This document shows, in pieces, positions 32,810 to 43,288 of a stretch of DNA of 64,000 nucleotides (position 1 is its first letter; each line of letters starts with the position of its first letter). Location of the stretch: assembly GCA_963700775.1 (NCBI GenBank), contig CAVOYU010000012.1, positions 62,001-126,000 of the forward strand, given 5' to 3'. A program made the position numbers and the translations under genes. The DNA comes from Thermohalobaculum sp963700775 (GTDB taxonomy: Bacteria; Pseudomonadota; Alphaproteobacteria; Rhodobacterales; Rhodobacteraceae). The notes below the pieces were generated by a model. The model was not told the origin of the DNA and made no database searches. It was given only the letters and a program-made list of their open reading frames with translations.

Positions 32810-33162
32810 TGGAATCTGAGCATCGCCACACCGCATTGCCCGAGCCGCTTTCCCGCGAGGCGACCGCCGCGGCCTTTGCCGCGCTGGGGTCGGAGGCGCG
32901 GCTGGCGATCCTGCGCGCCCTGGTGCGCGCGGGCGAGGCGGGGCTCGCGGTCGGCGCCTTGCAGGAGCGGCTGGCGATGCCCGGCTCGACCCTCAGCCAC
33001 CACCTGCGGGCGCTGATGCAGGCGGGCGTGCTGGAGCAGGAGCGGATCGGGCGGAGCCTGATCTGCCGGGCGCGCTACGGCCGCATCCGCGCGCTGGCCG
33101 GGTATCTTGTCAGCGAATGCTGCGCCGATCTGGCCGGCGATCACGAGGAGAGACGGGCATGA
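32809..33162 (+). CDS. ArsR/SmtB-family metalloregulator
   Basis: A 117 aa winged-helix repressor with LGSEARLAILRALVRAGEAG, the recognition helix MPGSTLSHHLRALMQAG and EQERIGRSLICRARYG. Cys86 and the C-terminal vicinal pair Cys104-Cys105 (SECCADL) could bind As(III), Sb(III) or another thiophile. The start at 32809 lies at the edge of a perfect operator palindrome. Its stop overlaps the permease ATG (ATGA), so the two are coupled and the repressor should control both. The inducer is inferred, not shown. Confidence 0.9.
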   Translation: MESEHRHTALPEPLSREATAAAFAALGSEARLAILRALVRAGEAGLAVGALQERLAMPGSTLSHHLRALMQAGVLEQERIGRSLICRARYGRIRALAGYLVSECCADLAGDHEERRA

Positions 33163-34205
33163 CCGAGTTGGTAATGCGGCGGGCGGGAGACCTGTGGCGG
33201 GCCCTGCGGGGGTTCGACCGGGTGTGGCTGCTGATCCTGGCGATCCCGGTGGCGCTGCTGGCGCTGGATCCCGCCGATGCCGGCAAGGTGCTGTCGACCT
33301 CGGTCGGGGCGTTCGCCGGGACGGCTCCGTTCATGGCGGTGGCGGTCGGGATGATCGCCTTCCTGAAGGCGACCGGATCGGAGGGCATGGTGGCCAAGGC
33401 GTTCACCGGGCACGAGACCCGGATGATCGTCTTCGCCGCCCTGGTCGGCGGGCTGATGCCGTTCTGCTCCTGCGAGGTGATCCCCTTCGTTGCCGCGCTG
33501 CTGGCGGCGGGGACGCCGCTGTCGGCGGTGATGGCCTTCTGGCTGTCGTCGCCGCTGATGGACCCGCCGCAGTTCATGATCACCGCCGGGGCGCTGGGGA
33601 CCGAGTTCGCTCTCGGCAAGCTGGTCGCCGCGGTGGCGATCGGGCTGATGGGCGGCTTCGCCATGAAGGGGCTGCTGGGGGCCGGCGTCTTCGCCGAGCC
33701 GCTGCGGGCGCGGAAGACCTGCGGCAAGTGCTGCGGCGGGAACGCGCTGACCGGCAGGCCGGTCTGGCGGTTCTGGGCCGAGGCGGAGCGGCGCGAGACC
33801 TTCCGGGTGACGGCGGTCGAGCAGGCGATCTTCCTGACCAAGTGGCTGTCGCTGGCCTATCTGCTGGAAGGGCTGATGATCGAGTACGTGCCGGCCGAGC
33901 ACGTGGCCGGCCTGGTCGGCGGCGACGGCCCGATGGCGGTGGTGATCGCGGCGCTGGTCGGCGCGCCCGCCTATATCAACGGCTATGCCGCGCCGGCCCT
34001 CGTCTCGGGCCTGATGGAGCAGGGCATGAGCGCCGGCGCCGCCATGTCGTTCATGATCGCCGGGGCGGTGAGCTGCATCCCCGCCATGGCGGCGGTCTGG
34101 GCCCTGGTGAAGCGCGAGGTGTTCGTCACCTATGTGGCGCTGGGGATCGGCGGCGCCATCCTGAGCGGGCTGGTGTTCGGGGCGGTGATGGGGGCGGCCG
34201 GCTGA
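33159..34205 (+). CDS. ArsP-type permease (PF03773)
   Basis: A 348 aa polytopic membrane protein with about eight to ten helices. It has FCSCEVIPFVAALLAAG with Cys103 and Cys105, the ASPLMDP-like segment SSPLMDPPQF, and a cytoplasmic loop KTCGKCCGGN with Cys188, Cys191 and Cys192. ArsP members export trivalent organoarsenicals; others in the family are uncharacterised. The coupled ArsR repressor with a vicinal cysteine pair fits a thiophilic-metalloid efflux role. Assignment to the family is firm, the substrate is inferred. Confidence 0.85.
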   Translation: MTELVMRRAGDLWRALRGFDRVWLLILAIPVALLALDPADAGKVLSTSVGAFAGTAPFMAVAVGMIAFLKATGSEGMVAKAFTGHETRMIVFAALVGGLMPFCSCEVIPFVAALLAAGTPLSAVMAFWLSSPLMDPPQFMITAGALGTEFALGKLVAAVAIGLMGGFAMKGLLGAGVFAEPLRARKTCGKCCGGNALTGRPVWRFWAEAERRETFRVTAVEQAIFLTKWLSLAYLLEGLMIEYVPAEHVAGLVGGDGPMAVVIAALVGAPAYINGYAAPALVSGLMEQGMSAGAAMSFMIAGAVSCIPAMAAVWALVKREVFVTYVALGIGGAILSGLVFGAVMGAAG

Positions 34206-34240
34206 CCCCGCAAAGGCCCCCCGCCGCGCCCGCTCACGGC

Positions 34241-34313
34241 CTGCTCAACGTTGAGCAGGGGGCTAAGGTATTGAAATAAATGGAATTGTAAGTTTGAGCA
34301 GAATTATGGTTAA
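34241..34313. repeat. 73-bp dispersed element, copy 2
   Basis: This copy begins with the perfect 18-bp palindrome CTGCTCAACGTTGAGCAG, continues through an AT-rich stretch to GTTTGAGCA, and ends TTATGGTTAA followed by C (so GTTAAC). It matches 17458-17530 block for block. It starts 35 bases after the permease stop and is far lower in GC than its surroundings. Confidence 0.75.
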
Positions 34314-34837
34314 CGGGGTTTCGGGGGCAGAGAGGGCGGGGACGCGCCGTGGCGCGGGGCACGCGAGTGCGCGTCTGCGGACCGGTGATCTGCCCAGGGT
34401 GCGTGCCTACACGCACCAGATTTGCACCGCCGGATCGGGAGCGGTGCGTGCGCGCACGCAGCCTGCGCTGGCTGCGGTTCTCTGATGCACGATCGGCGAC
34501 AGCGCTCTCGTGGCAAGTGTACCGCGTTAGGTTGCTTCCGGCCCACAGCAGACCTTCGGGCCCGATGCAGCGAACGGCAGTTCAGAGCCCAAATAGACCG
34601 ATGCTGCACAGCGTTCGAATGGCAGCAACGTGGGGCAAACCGGACACTAAGTTCGCGTGCGCTATACGTATTTCTGACCCGATGCAGATATCGCCGAGCC
34701 GCCGACTTCGGAAGGGATCGAGGGTCGCTCACTATACGCCTGCTGAGAGCCCAAGGCCGGCATTCGTACCGCGTAAGGACTCTTGTGGTTCGGCAAGAAG
34801 CCGATACCCTGAAATGAGTTCTGCTCTGGAGGCGCCC
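34314..34837. other. Non-coding stretch before the GNAT gene
   Basis: No convincing gene is seen in these 524 bases. It holds an 8-bp perfect inverted repeat GGTGCGTG-CCTA-CACGCACC at 34398-34417 without a T-run. From about 34540 to 34680 the text (GCAGCGAACGGCAGTTCAG, then TTCGAATGGCAGC) loosely resembles the stretch at 38190-38240 on the far side of the IS91 element. Composition is lower in GC than the nuo region. Confidence 0.4.
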
Positions 34838-35442
34838 ATGGAAGAAATGCCGATCAGAAGGGGTGACTGGGCGGACGAGGAATGCGTGGGAGCACTGCTT
34901 TCCGTGTCCTTCACCGATGATCCGTTTGTTCGTTGGTTGTTACCAAGGTCGCAAGATTTCCTGCGAGATAGCAAGAAGCATCCCAGGCGCGCCTATTCCG
35001 CCGCGTTCGATGCCGGTACGGTATTCGTGGTTGGCGACTGCGTAGCGGCCGCGGTATCGATTCCGCCGGAGCGAAGGCTGACCGATCCGAAGAACTTGCA
35101 CAGGCGGACCCCAAGAACGCAGAAGATGGCCCGGCCTTTCCGCCCCAATTTCCGGAACTGATTGCAAAGAGCGCGGCCTATTGTCCGGAGGTGCCACATT
35201 GGTACCTCGGTCTGATTGCGGTGGACCCCGCCTATCGCGGGCGTGGCGTCGGGACGCGGCTTCTTGAGCACTGCATGCAGTACGTCGATCGTGATGGGCT
35301 TCCCGCCTATCTGGAATCAACGAACGCGGCGAACCTGTCGCTGTATCGACGTTTTGGCTTTCGCGACTTGGCGGAGGTGCGCGTGGGTTCTTCGCCGCCG
35401 CGTTTTCCAATGCTACGCCCGGAACGAAAGAGAACTTCGTGA
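34838..35442 (+). pseudogene. GNAT-family N-acetyltransferase, frameshifted
   Basis: The first frame starts at 34838 after a GGAGG ribosome site and encodes a GNAT N-terminus (DWADEECVGALLSVSFTDD, FVVGDCVAAAVSIPP). Near 35060-35064 the frame breaks; restoring one G (CCGCCGGAG to CCGCCGGGAG) gives continuous coding to 35442 with the acetyl-CoA motif DPAYRGRGVGTRLLEH and ESTNAANLSLYRRFGFRD. The repaired protein would be 201 aa. It is either a one-base deletion in the organism or a sequencing error. The acceptor is unknown. The gene ends about 45 bases before the likely end of the IS91-family element. Confidence 0.8.
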
Positions 35443-35487
35443 TCGTCGTCTTGGCAGCGGCGCTTGAAGGTCGTCATCTGTGCAGGT

Positions 35488-35547
35488 TTCTCGGACGCCG
35501 TGACGTGACGCTCGGGTGGTGGCGCGGTATTGGTCGGCGTCCGAGAA
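35488..35547 (-). repeat. 13-bp inverted repeat, candidate oriIS hairpin
   Basis: TTCTCGGACGCCG and CGGCGTCCGAGAA are perfect inverted copies separated by 34 bases, in the gene-free stretch (35443-35829) downstream of the transposase. IS91-type elements carry a subterminal hairpin near oriIS that the HUH enzyme recognises, so this is a plausible end. Nothing else coding is seen in the stretch. Confidence 0.5.
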
Positions 35548-35829
35548 GCGCCAAGGCACGGAATCGCGGGTGCGGCGCGCTGAGGGCTCAGGTGGTCCTA
35601 TGGGGAATTGGCGATGGCGGGACGTGCGCTTGTGGCCGGGGATGGGCTGGAGCCGCGGAGCCTGACGCTGTTGCGCGGCGGTGGCGATGGGGCGTCCCAG
35701 GGTGGCGAGCGTTGGCTCGGCGTTTGGCGCACCCGACTGACGCTGCAGTTCGGTCACCGACGCACGGCTGATCGTGGCGGCGGCGGACCGCGGGATCGGT
35801 TGTGGCGTGCGATCGGCATTGCGGCGGGG

Positions 35830-37029
35830 TCATGAGCTGTCGATGGCCTCCGGAGCCGGTCGATGGTGTGACGGGCCTCCCGGCCCGAACGCGTCGACGA
35901 TAATGAGCCGTCCGCCACAGCAGGGACATGGGAGGGCGAGGATGCGGGGCCCGTCCGCGGTTTCGGCGGCCTCGGCGTCAGGCGCAGGTGTGGGAGCGGC
36001 GAGCAGCTCACGGGTGCGGGCGATGTTGGCGGCGCGGTTGCCGTTGGCGAAGAGCCCATAGTGACGGATGCGGTGCTGACCCCTGGGGAGCACGTGCATC
36101 AGGAAGCGGCGGATGAACTCGTGGGGCTCGAGGGTCATGGTCTTGTAGCGCCCGGGCCCGTCGACGCGGTAGTCCTTGACCCGGAAGGTGATGCCGTCCG
36201 CACCGATGTGGATCAGGCGTCTGTTCGAGATGGCGACGCGGTGGGTGTAGCGCGCCAGATAGGCGAGCACCGCTTTCGGTCCGGCGAATGGCTCCTTGGC
36301 GTAGACGACCCACTCGGTGTTGCGCAGCGGCGCGAGGAAGGCGTCGAAGGTGGCCCTGTCAGCAAGACCGGCATGGTCGCCGAAGAAGGCGAGGCGGCCG
36401 TCGCGATGGAGCCTGGCGAGCCCGTCGAGGAACAGGCGCCTGAACAGCCGCGAGAGCACGCGTACGGGCAGGAAGAAGGTCTTCCGGCAGGCGATCCATC
36501 GCTCACCGTCCGGCGACAGGCCGCCGCCGGGGACGATCATGTGGACATGGGGGTGGTGGGTCATCGCCGAACCCCATGTGTGCAGCACCGAGGTAATTCC
36601 GATGCGGGCGCCGAGGTGCCTTGGGTCGGCGGCGATGGTCAGCGTGGTCTCGGCACTGGCCCGCATGAGGAGATCGTAGACGAGGCGTTTGTTCTGGTAG
36701 GCGATGTCGGCGATCCGTGCCGGCAGGGTGAAGACGACGTGGAAGTAGCCGACCGGCAGCAGCTCGGCCTGGCGCGCGGCGAGCCAGGCCCTGGCGGCCC
36801 CGGCCTGACACTTTGGACAGTGTCGGTTGCGGCAGGAATTATAGGCGATGTGCTCGTGCGCACAGTCCTCGCAGCGCGCCACATGGCCACCGAGCGCCGC
36901 GGTGCGGCACTGCTCGACGGCCGACATCACCTTCAGTTGCGCGAGGCTGACATGGCCGGCATTGGCGCCACGCCACGCCGCTCCGTGGTCGCGGAAGATG
37001 TCCGCGACCTCCAGCGAGGACCGGGGCAA
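35830..37029 (-). CDS. IS91-family HUH transposase
   Basis: A 399 aa rolling-circle transposase. The N-terminus is a Cys/His zinc-binding domain (CEDCAHEHIAYNSC, CRNRHCPKCQ). The HUH metal motif is in THHPHVHMIVPGGG, and the nucleophilic tyrosine is probably in the following helix region YLARYTHRVAISNRRL. The start is TTG at 37029, ten bases after the recombinase stop. A Cys-rich CPCCGGRL motif lies near the C-terminus. The gene appears intact, so the element may still be mobile. Confidence 0.9.
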   Translation of the reverse strand: MPRSSLEVADIFRDHGAAWRGANAGHVSLAQLKVMSAVEQCRTAALGGHVARCEDCAHEHIAYNSCRNRHCPKCQAGAARAWLAARQAELLPVGYFHVVFTLPARIADIAYQNKRLVYDLLMRASAETTLTIAADPRHLGARIGITSVLHTWGSAMTHHPHVHMIVPGGGLSPDGERWIACRKTFFLPVRVLSRLFRRLFLDGLARLHRDGRLAFFGDHAGLADRATFDAFLAPLRNTEWVVYAKEPFAGPKAVLAYLARYTHRVAISNRRLIHIGADGITFRVKDYRVDGPGRYKTMTLEPHEFIRRFLMHVLPRGQHRIRHYGLFANGNRAANIARTRELLAAPTPAPDAEAAETADGPRILALPCPCCGGRLIIVDAFGPGGPSHHRPAPEAIDSS

Positions 37030-37038
37030 GGCGGCGGG

Positions 37039-37956
37039 TTACGAAGACCCGGTCTTGCCCTTCTTGCGCTTGCGCGGGGTCAGATCATCCAGCGGGCTGG
37101 CGACATCCGCGATCATCCCGGTGGCGACCCGGGTATAGCCCGCCGTGGTGGTGAGTTTCGCATGGCCGAGCAGGGCCTGGATCACCCGGATGTCGACGCC
37201 GCGCTCCAGGAGGTGGGTGGCGAAGGAATGGCGCAAGGTATGCAGCGTCACCGGCTTCCTGATCCCGGCCGCGGCGACCGTCGCCCGGAACAGCCGGGCG
37301 AACTGGCGCGCGGTCAGGCAGCCCCTGCCCACGCGGCTGGGGAACAGCCAGCGATCGGCCAGAGGCACGCCGGAATCCTTGCGGGTCGGGCGTTCTCGCC
37401 ACCACTGCCTGAGCAGGCTGAGGATATCGGCCGGCAGCATCACGTTGCGGTCCTTGCGCCCCTTCGACTGGACGATCCGGATGATGCCCTGCGCGCTGTC
37501 GATGTCACCAACCCTGAGGCGGACCACCTCGCCGGCGCGCAGCCCGCAGCCATAGGCCAGCGACAGCATCGCCCGCAGCTTGAAATTGGGCGCCACCGCC
37601 AAGAGCCGCCGGACCTCGTCCCGGCTCAGCACCAGCGGGACCTTCTGCGGCTCCTTCAGATGGTAGATCTCGGCCGCCAGATCGTGCCGGCGCAGCGTCA
37701 CCCGCAGCAGGAACTTCACCCCGGTCATGATCCGGTTGCGATGGACGATGCTGGTCCCGCTCTCGACCAGGAAGAGCTGGAACCGGCGGACATCGTCCGC
37801 CGTCGCCGTCTCGGGCCCGCGCCCCAGGAAGGCGGCGAAGCGCGCACAACTACTGAGATGATTACTCTGGCTATGCCGGCCGAGATTGCGCCCGCGCATG
37901 TCTTCGATCATCCGCTGACGCAGCGGCGTCGCCGGGGTGGTGCTCTGGATGTTCAT
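37039..37956 (-). CDS. Tyrosine recombinase of the IS91-type element
   Basis: A 305 aa site-specific recombinase with an N-terminal SAM-like core-binding domain and the catalytic residues Arg in YGCGLRAGEVVRL, His-x-x-Arg in HTLRHSFATHLLERG, His in LLGHAKLTTT and the nucleophile Tyr in AGYTRV. It starts with MNIQSTTPATPLRQRM after a GGAG site. Members of this group accompany IS91-like transposases; whether it is needed for transposition or resolves intermediates is not established. Confidence 0.9.
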   Translation of the reverse strand: MNIQSTTPATPLRQRMIEDMRGRNLGRHSQSNHLSSCARFAAFLGRGPETATADDVRRFQLFLVESGTSIVHRNRIMTGVKFLLRVTLRRHDLAAEIYHLKEPQKVPLVLSRDEVRRLLAVAPNFKLRAMLSLAYGCGLRAGEVVRLRVGDIDSAQGIIRIVQSKGRKDRNVMLPADILSLLRQWWRERPTRKDSGVPLADRWLFPSRVGRGCLTARQFARLFRATVAAAGIRKPVTLHTLRHSFATHLLERGVDIRVIQALLGHAKLTTTAGYTRVATGMIADVASPLDDLTPRKRKKGKTGSS

Positions 37957-38298
37957 GGGAAGGCTCCTCTGTCGGGCGAGGCAAGATCACCTCGACCGAC
38001 AGGACACCGCTCCCGAACCACACCCGGCAATCACCACCCGGCCCGTCGCGCTTCACCACGACGCCCGCAACCTATCGCGAAGCGATTTCGTGCGTTGGCA
38101 CTTTCTCGCCGTAGCCTCAACGGCGGTATTCGGGGCCTAAGCGGACATTTGAAATTTTGTACTAACGGCAGCTTTGTCCCGCTAACCAGACCTCGGTGCC
38201 GAGCGCAGCGAATGGCTGCTTTCCGCCGATTCCATCCGGGTCTGCCTCAAGCTGATATCACCGGTTGGGGCGCCGGAGGACAGGCCGCCCCCCCCCCC

Positions 38299-39920
<1,622 letters not shown>

Positions 39921-39987
39921 GGCGGGCCATGTAGCCGCTGGAGCGGCGCTTGCCTAGGGGCGTTCGCCCCGGCGCGGCCGGCGGGCC

Positions 39988-41097
39988 TCAGAGAAACGGC
40001 AGGTCGCGCACCTCGCCCGCGACCCGGCGGCCGTCGTCGAGCTCGACCGTGACCGCGTCGCCGGGGCCGGCGCCGGTGCCAAGGAGCGCCAGGCCGATGT
40101 TGATGCCGAGCCGCGGCGAGAAGGCGTTGGCGGTCATGCGGCCGGCCATCGTCGCGCCGCTGAAGACCTTCGGGCGGCGGTCCTGGAGGGGCAGGGGCTC
40201 GCCGTGGTCGAGGGCGATGCCCATCTGGTGACGGCGCGCGCCTTGCGCCGCGATCCGCCTCAGCGCCTGGATGCCGACGGTGTCGTCCGGGGCGTCGAGG
40301 TCGACATATTTGCCCATGCGGACCTCGAAGGGGTTGGTCTCCCAGTCGGTGTCGCCGCCCCAGGAGAGCAGCCCGCTCTCGATCCGCTCGATGCCGTTCG
40401 GGCAGCCGGGCGCGATGCCGAAGGGCCGGCCGGCGGCCTTGACCTTGTCCCAGAGCTCGGTGCCGCGGCTGCCGTCGCGCAGATAGAGCTCGAAGCCGCC
40501 CTGCTTCGACCAGCCGGAACGCTGCAGCACCAGGGGGATGCCGTCGAGCTCGGTCTCGCGGAAGCGGAAGTAGCCCATCGAGCGGACGGAGTCGCCGAAG
40601 AGGGCCGCCACCACGTCGACCGCCTTCGGCCCCTGCACCGCCAGCGGCGAGGCATCGGGCTCGGTGACCCGCACATCCAGCCCGCGCTCGGCGGCGACGG
40701 CGCTGGCCCAGAACCGGATCTGGCTGTCGGCGATCGAGAGCCAGTAGCGGTCCTCGGCGAGTTTCAGGAGGATCGGGTCGTTCAGCAGGGTGCCCGCATG
40801 GTCGCAGATCGGCACGTACCAGCCCTGGCCGATCTTCATGCCCCCGAGCTTGCGCGGGCAGAGGATCTGGGCCAGCCGGCCGGCGTCCGGCCCCTCGAGC
40901 TCGACCTGGCGCTCGCAGGCGACGTCCCACATGGAGACGCCCTCGATCAGCCGCCGGTACTCGCCCGCCGGGTCGCCGAAGCCGGTCGGCATGTACATGT
41001 GGTTGTAGACCGAGAAGCTCGCCACCCCGTCGGCGACGGTCGCGTCGAAGAAGGGGCTGCGGCGGATGCGGGGGCTGGGGGTGAGGGGTGCAAGCAT
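39988..41097 (-). CDS. DmdA/GcvT-like aminomethyltransferase-fold protein
   Basis: A 369 aa protein of the glycine-cleavage T-protein superfamily. It opens RIRRSPFFDATVADG and SVYNHMYMPTGFGDPAGEY, then WDVACERQVELEGPDAGRLA, segments typical of the DmdA clade (dimethylsulfoniopropionate demethylase, which passes a methyl group to tetrahydrofolate) and its relatives. GLLSWGGDTDWETNPFEVRM and the C-terminal GcvT_C barrel are present. True DmdA and non-DMSP paralogues are hard to separate by eye, and no other DMSP genes are near. It is divergent from the ABC ATPase across a palindrome. Confidence 0.7.
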   Translation of the reverse strand: MLAPLTPSPRIRRSPFFDATVADGVASFSVYNHMYMPTGFGDPAGEYRRLIEGVSMWDVACERQVELEGPDAGRLAQILCPRKLGGMKIGQGWYVPICDHAGTLLNDPILLKLAEDRYWLSIADSQIRFWASAVAAERGLDVRVTEPDASPLAVQGPKAVDVVAALFGDSVRSMGYFRFRETELDGIPLVLQRSGWSKQGGFELYLRDGSRGTELWDKVKAAGRPFGIAPGCPNGIERIESGLLSWGGDTDWETNPFEVRMGKYVDLDAPDDTVGIQALRRIAAQGARRHQMGIALDHGEPLPLQDRRPKVFSGATMAGRMTANAFSPRLGINIGLALLGTGAGPGDAVTVELDDGRRVAGEVRDLPFL

Positions 41098-41161
41098 CGG
41101 GCTGATTCCATTCGCGGACGATTTGTCTTACATTAAGCGCAGGCGCCGCGACCGCAATTCG

Positions 41162-41176
41162 CAAATGCGGCATTTG
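41162..41176. promoter_or_regulatory. Palindrome in the divergent promoter region of the DmdA-like and ABC ATPase genes
   Basis: CAAATGC-G-GCATTTG is a perfect 7-bp inverted repeat with one centre base, in the 166-base divergent gap. It is a plausible operator; the regulator is not encoded next to it. Confidence 0.45.
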
Positions 41177-41263
41177 GATGCCGGGAAACGCATGGCCTTG
41201 TCACCAAAGGGCGGGCTTGCTACCTAATTCGGGAAACCGACTGAAACAGTTGGGAATAAGGGC

Positions 41264-42412
<1,149 letters not shown>

Positions 42413-42523
42413 TCGGCCTTCGGGCGCCGGAATGGGCTTTAACCGCGCCCGCTGATCCAATATGTGTGCTGGGGAACAAACACGGCCGTGCGCCGGGCGC
42501 CGGCTTCGATGGGAGAACGTCTC

Positions 42524-42745
42524 ATGTTCAACAATATCGGCCCCTTCGGCCTGATCATCATCCTGGTCGTGGTGCTGCTGCTGTTCGGGCGCGGCAAGAT
42601 TCCGCAGCTCATGGGCGATGTCGCCAGAGGCATCAAGAGCTTCAAGAAGGGCATGAAGGAAGAGCTCGAGGATCCTGAGCAGATCGAGAATGCCGCGGGC
42701 GAGCCGATCGACGTGACTCCGAAGAAAGAACAGAAGAAGGCCTGA
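42524..42745 (+). CDS. tatA: Sec-independent protein translocase subunit TatA
   Basis: TatA oligomers form the conduit for folded proteins with twin-arginine signals. The 73 aa protein has one N-terminal helix (GPFGLIIILVVVLLLFGRGK), the amphipathic helix (PQLMGDVARGIKSFKKGMKE) and an acidic tail. The start at 42524 has GGAGAA upstream and gives the usual TatA opening. tatB and tatC follow. Confidence 0.93.
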   Translation: MFNNIGPFGLIIILVVVLLLFGRGKIPQLMGDVARGIKSFKKGMKEELEDPEQIENAAGEPIDVTPKKEQKKA

Positions 42746-42772
42746 CTCCGGGCCTCGCTTTAGGCGGCTGAC

Positions 42773-43288
42773 ATGTTCGACTTGGGCTGGTCCGAGCTGC
42801 TGATCATTGGCGTTGCCGCCCTGATCGTGGTCGGGCCGAAGGACCTGCCGAGAATGCTGCGCTCGCTCGGCCGCTATGCGGCGCGGGCGAAGGGCGTTGC
42901 GCGCGAATTCCAGCGGGCCATGGACGACGCCGCCCGGCAGGCGGACATCGAGGAGCTTAAGGACGTCAAGAAGGGCCTGGATGACATGCGCGCCGACACC
43001 TACAAGATGCAGCGCGATATGAGCCAGTCGTTCCTCGACGGGTCGTCCAGGAAGGCCGAGGCCAAAGGCGGCGAGGCCAAGGGCGGCGAGGCCAAAGGCG
43101 CTGAAGCCAAAGGCGCCGGGGTCGAGAGCGCTGGGGCGAAGAGCGCTGGGGCCAAGAGCGCTGGGGCGAAACCCGCGCCCGCCGCCGGGGCCGAAGCGAA
43201 GCCTGCGCCCGCCGACAAGGCCGGGGCCGGGAAGGCCAAGGCCGGGACCGAGCCGGAGGTCGAGCCCGGCGGGGCGGGCGGCGCATGA
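42773..43288 (+). CDS. tatB: Sec-independent protein translocase subunit TatB
   Basis: TatB with TatC forms the signal-peptide receptor. The 171 aa protein has the N-terminal helix with MFDLGWSELLIIGVAALIVV and GPKDLPRMLRSLGRYAAR, then an amphipathic helix. The C-terminal third is low complexity, built from tandem EAKGG and SAGAK units, and is expected to be disordered. The stop overlaps the tatC start. Confidence 0.92.
   Translation: MFDLGWSELLIIGVAALIVVGPKDLPRMLRSLGRYAARAKGVAREFQRAMDDAARQADIEELKDVKKGLDDMRADTYKMQRDMSQSFLDGSSRKAEAKGGEAKGGEAKGAEAKGAGVESAGAKSAGAKSAGAKPAPAAGAEAKPAPADKAGAGKAKAGTEPEVEPGGAGGA
43058..43171 (+). repeat. Two tandem 15-bp repeat arrays inside tatB
   Basis: Four near-identical 15-bp units (GAGGCCAAAGGCGGC type, encoding EAKGG or EAKGA) at 43058-43117 are followed by three 15-bp units (AGCGCTGGGGCGAAG type, encoding SAGAK) at 43127-43171. 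Unit length is a multiple of three, so copy-number change would keep the reading frame. Confidence 0.85.

Larger units (their letters stand above)
35450..38140 (-). mobile_element. IS91-family element with transposase and tyrosine recombinase (ends approximate)
   Basis: Two minus-strand genes, a tyrosine recombinase (upstream) and a HUH transposase (downstream), lie nine bases apart, the layout of one IS91-family subgroup. Hairpins are present at both ends: 35488-35547 downstream of the transposase, where the rolling-circle origin end is expected, and a 6-bp CGCCGT/ACGGCG stem near 38112-38130. IS91 elements make no target duplication and end next to a GTTC or CTTG tetramer, so exact borders cannot be read here; GTTC occurs on the minus strand just inside the GNAT 3' end. 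Confidence 0.75.

Noticed and set aside
37871..38059. Small minus-strand frame upstream of the recombinase
   Set aside because: It overlaps the recombinase start in another frame and has no family match; a leader peptide cannot be excluded, but nothing supports it.
38288..38298. 11-base C run as a phase-variation switch for prfC
   Set aside because: The run lies after the prfC stop codon, so slippage would not change the protein.
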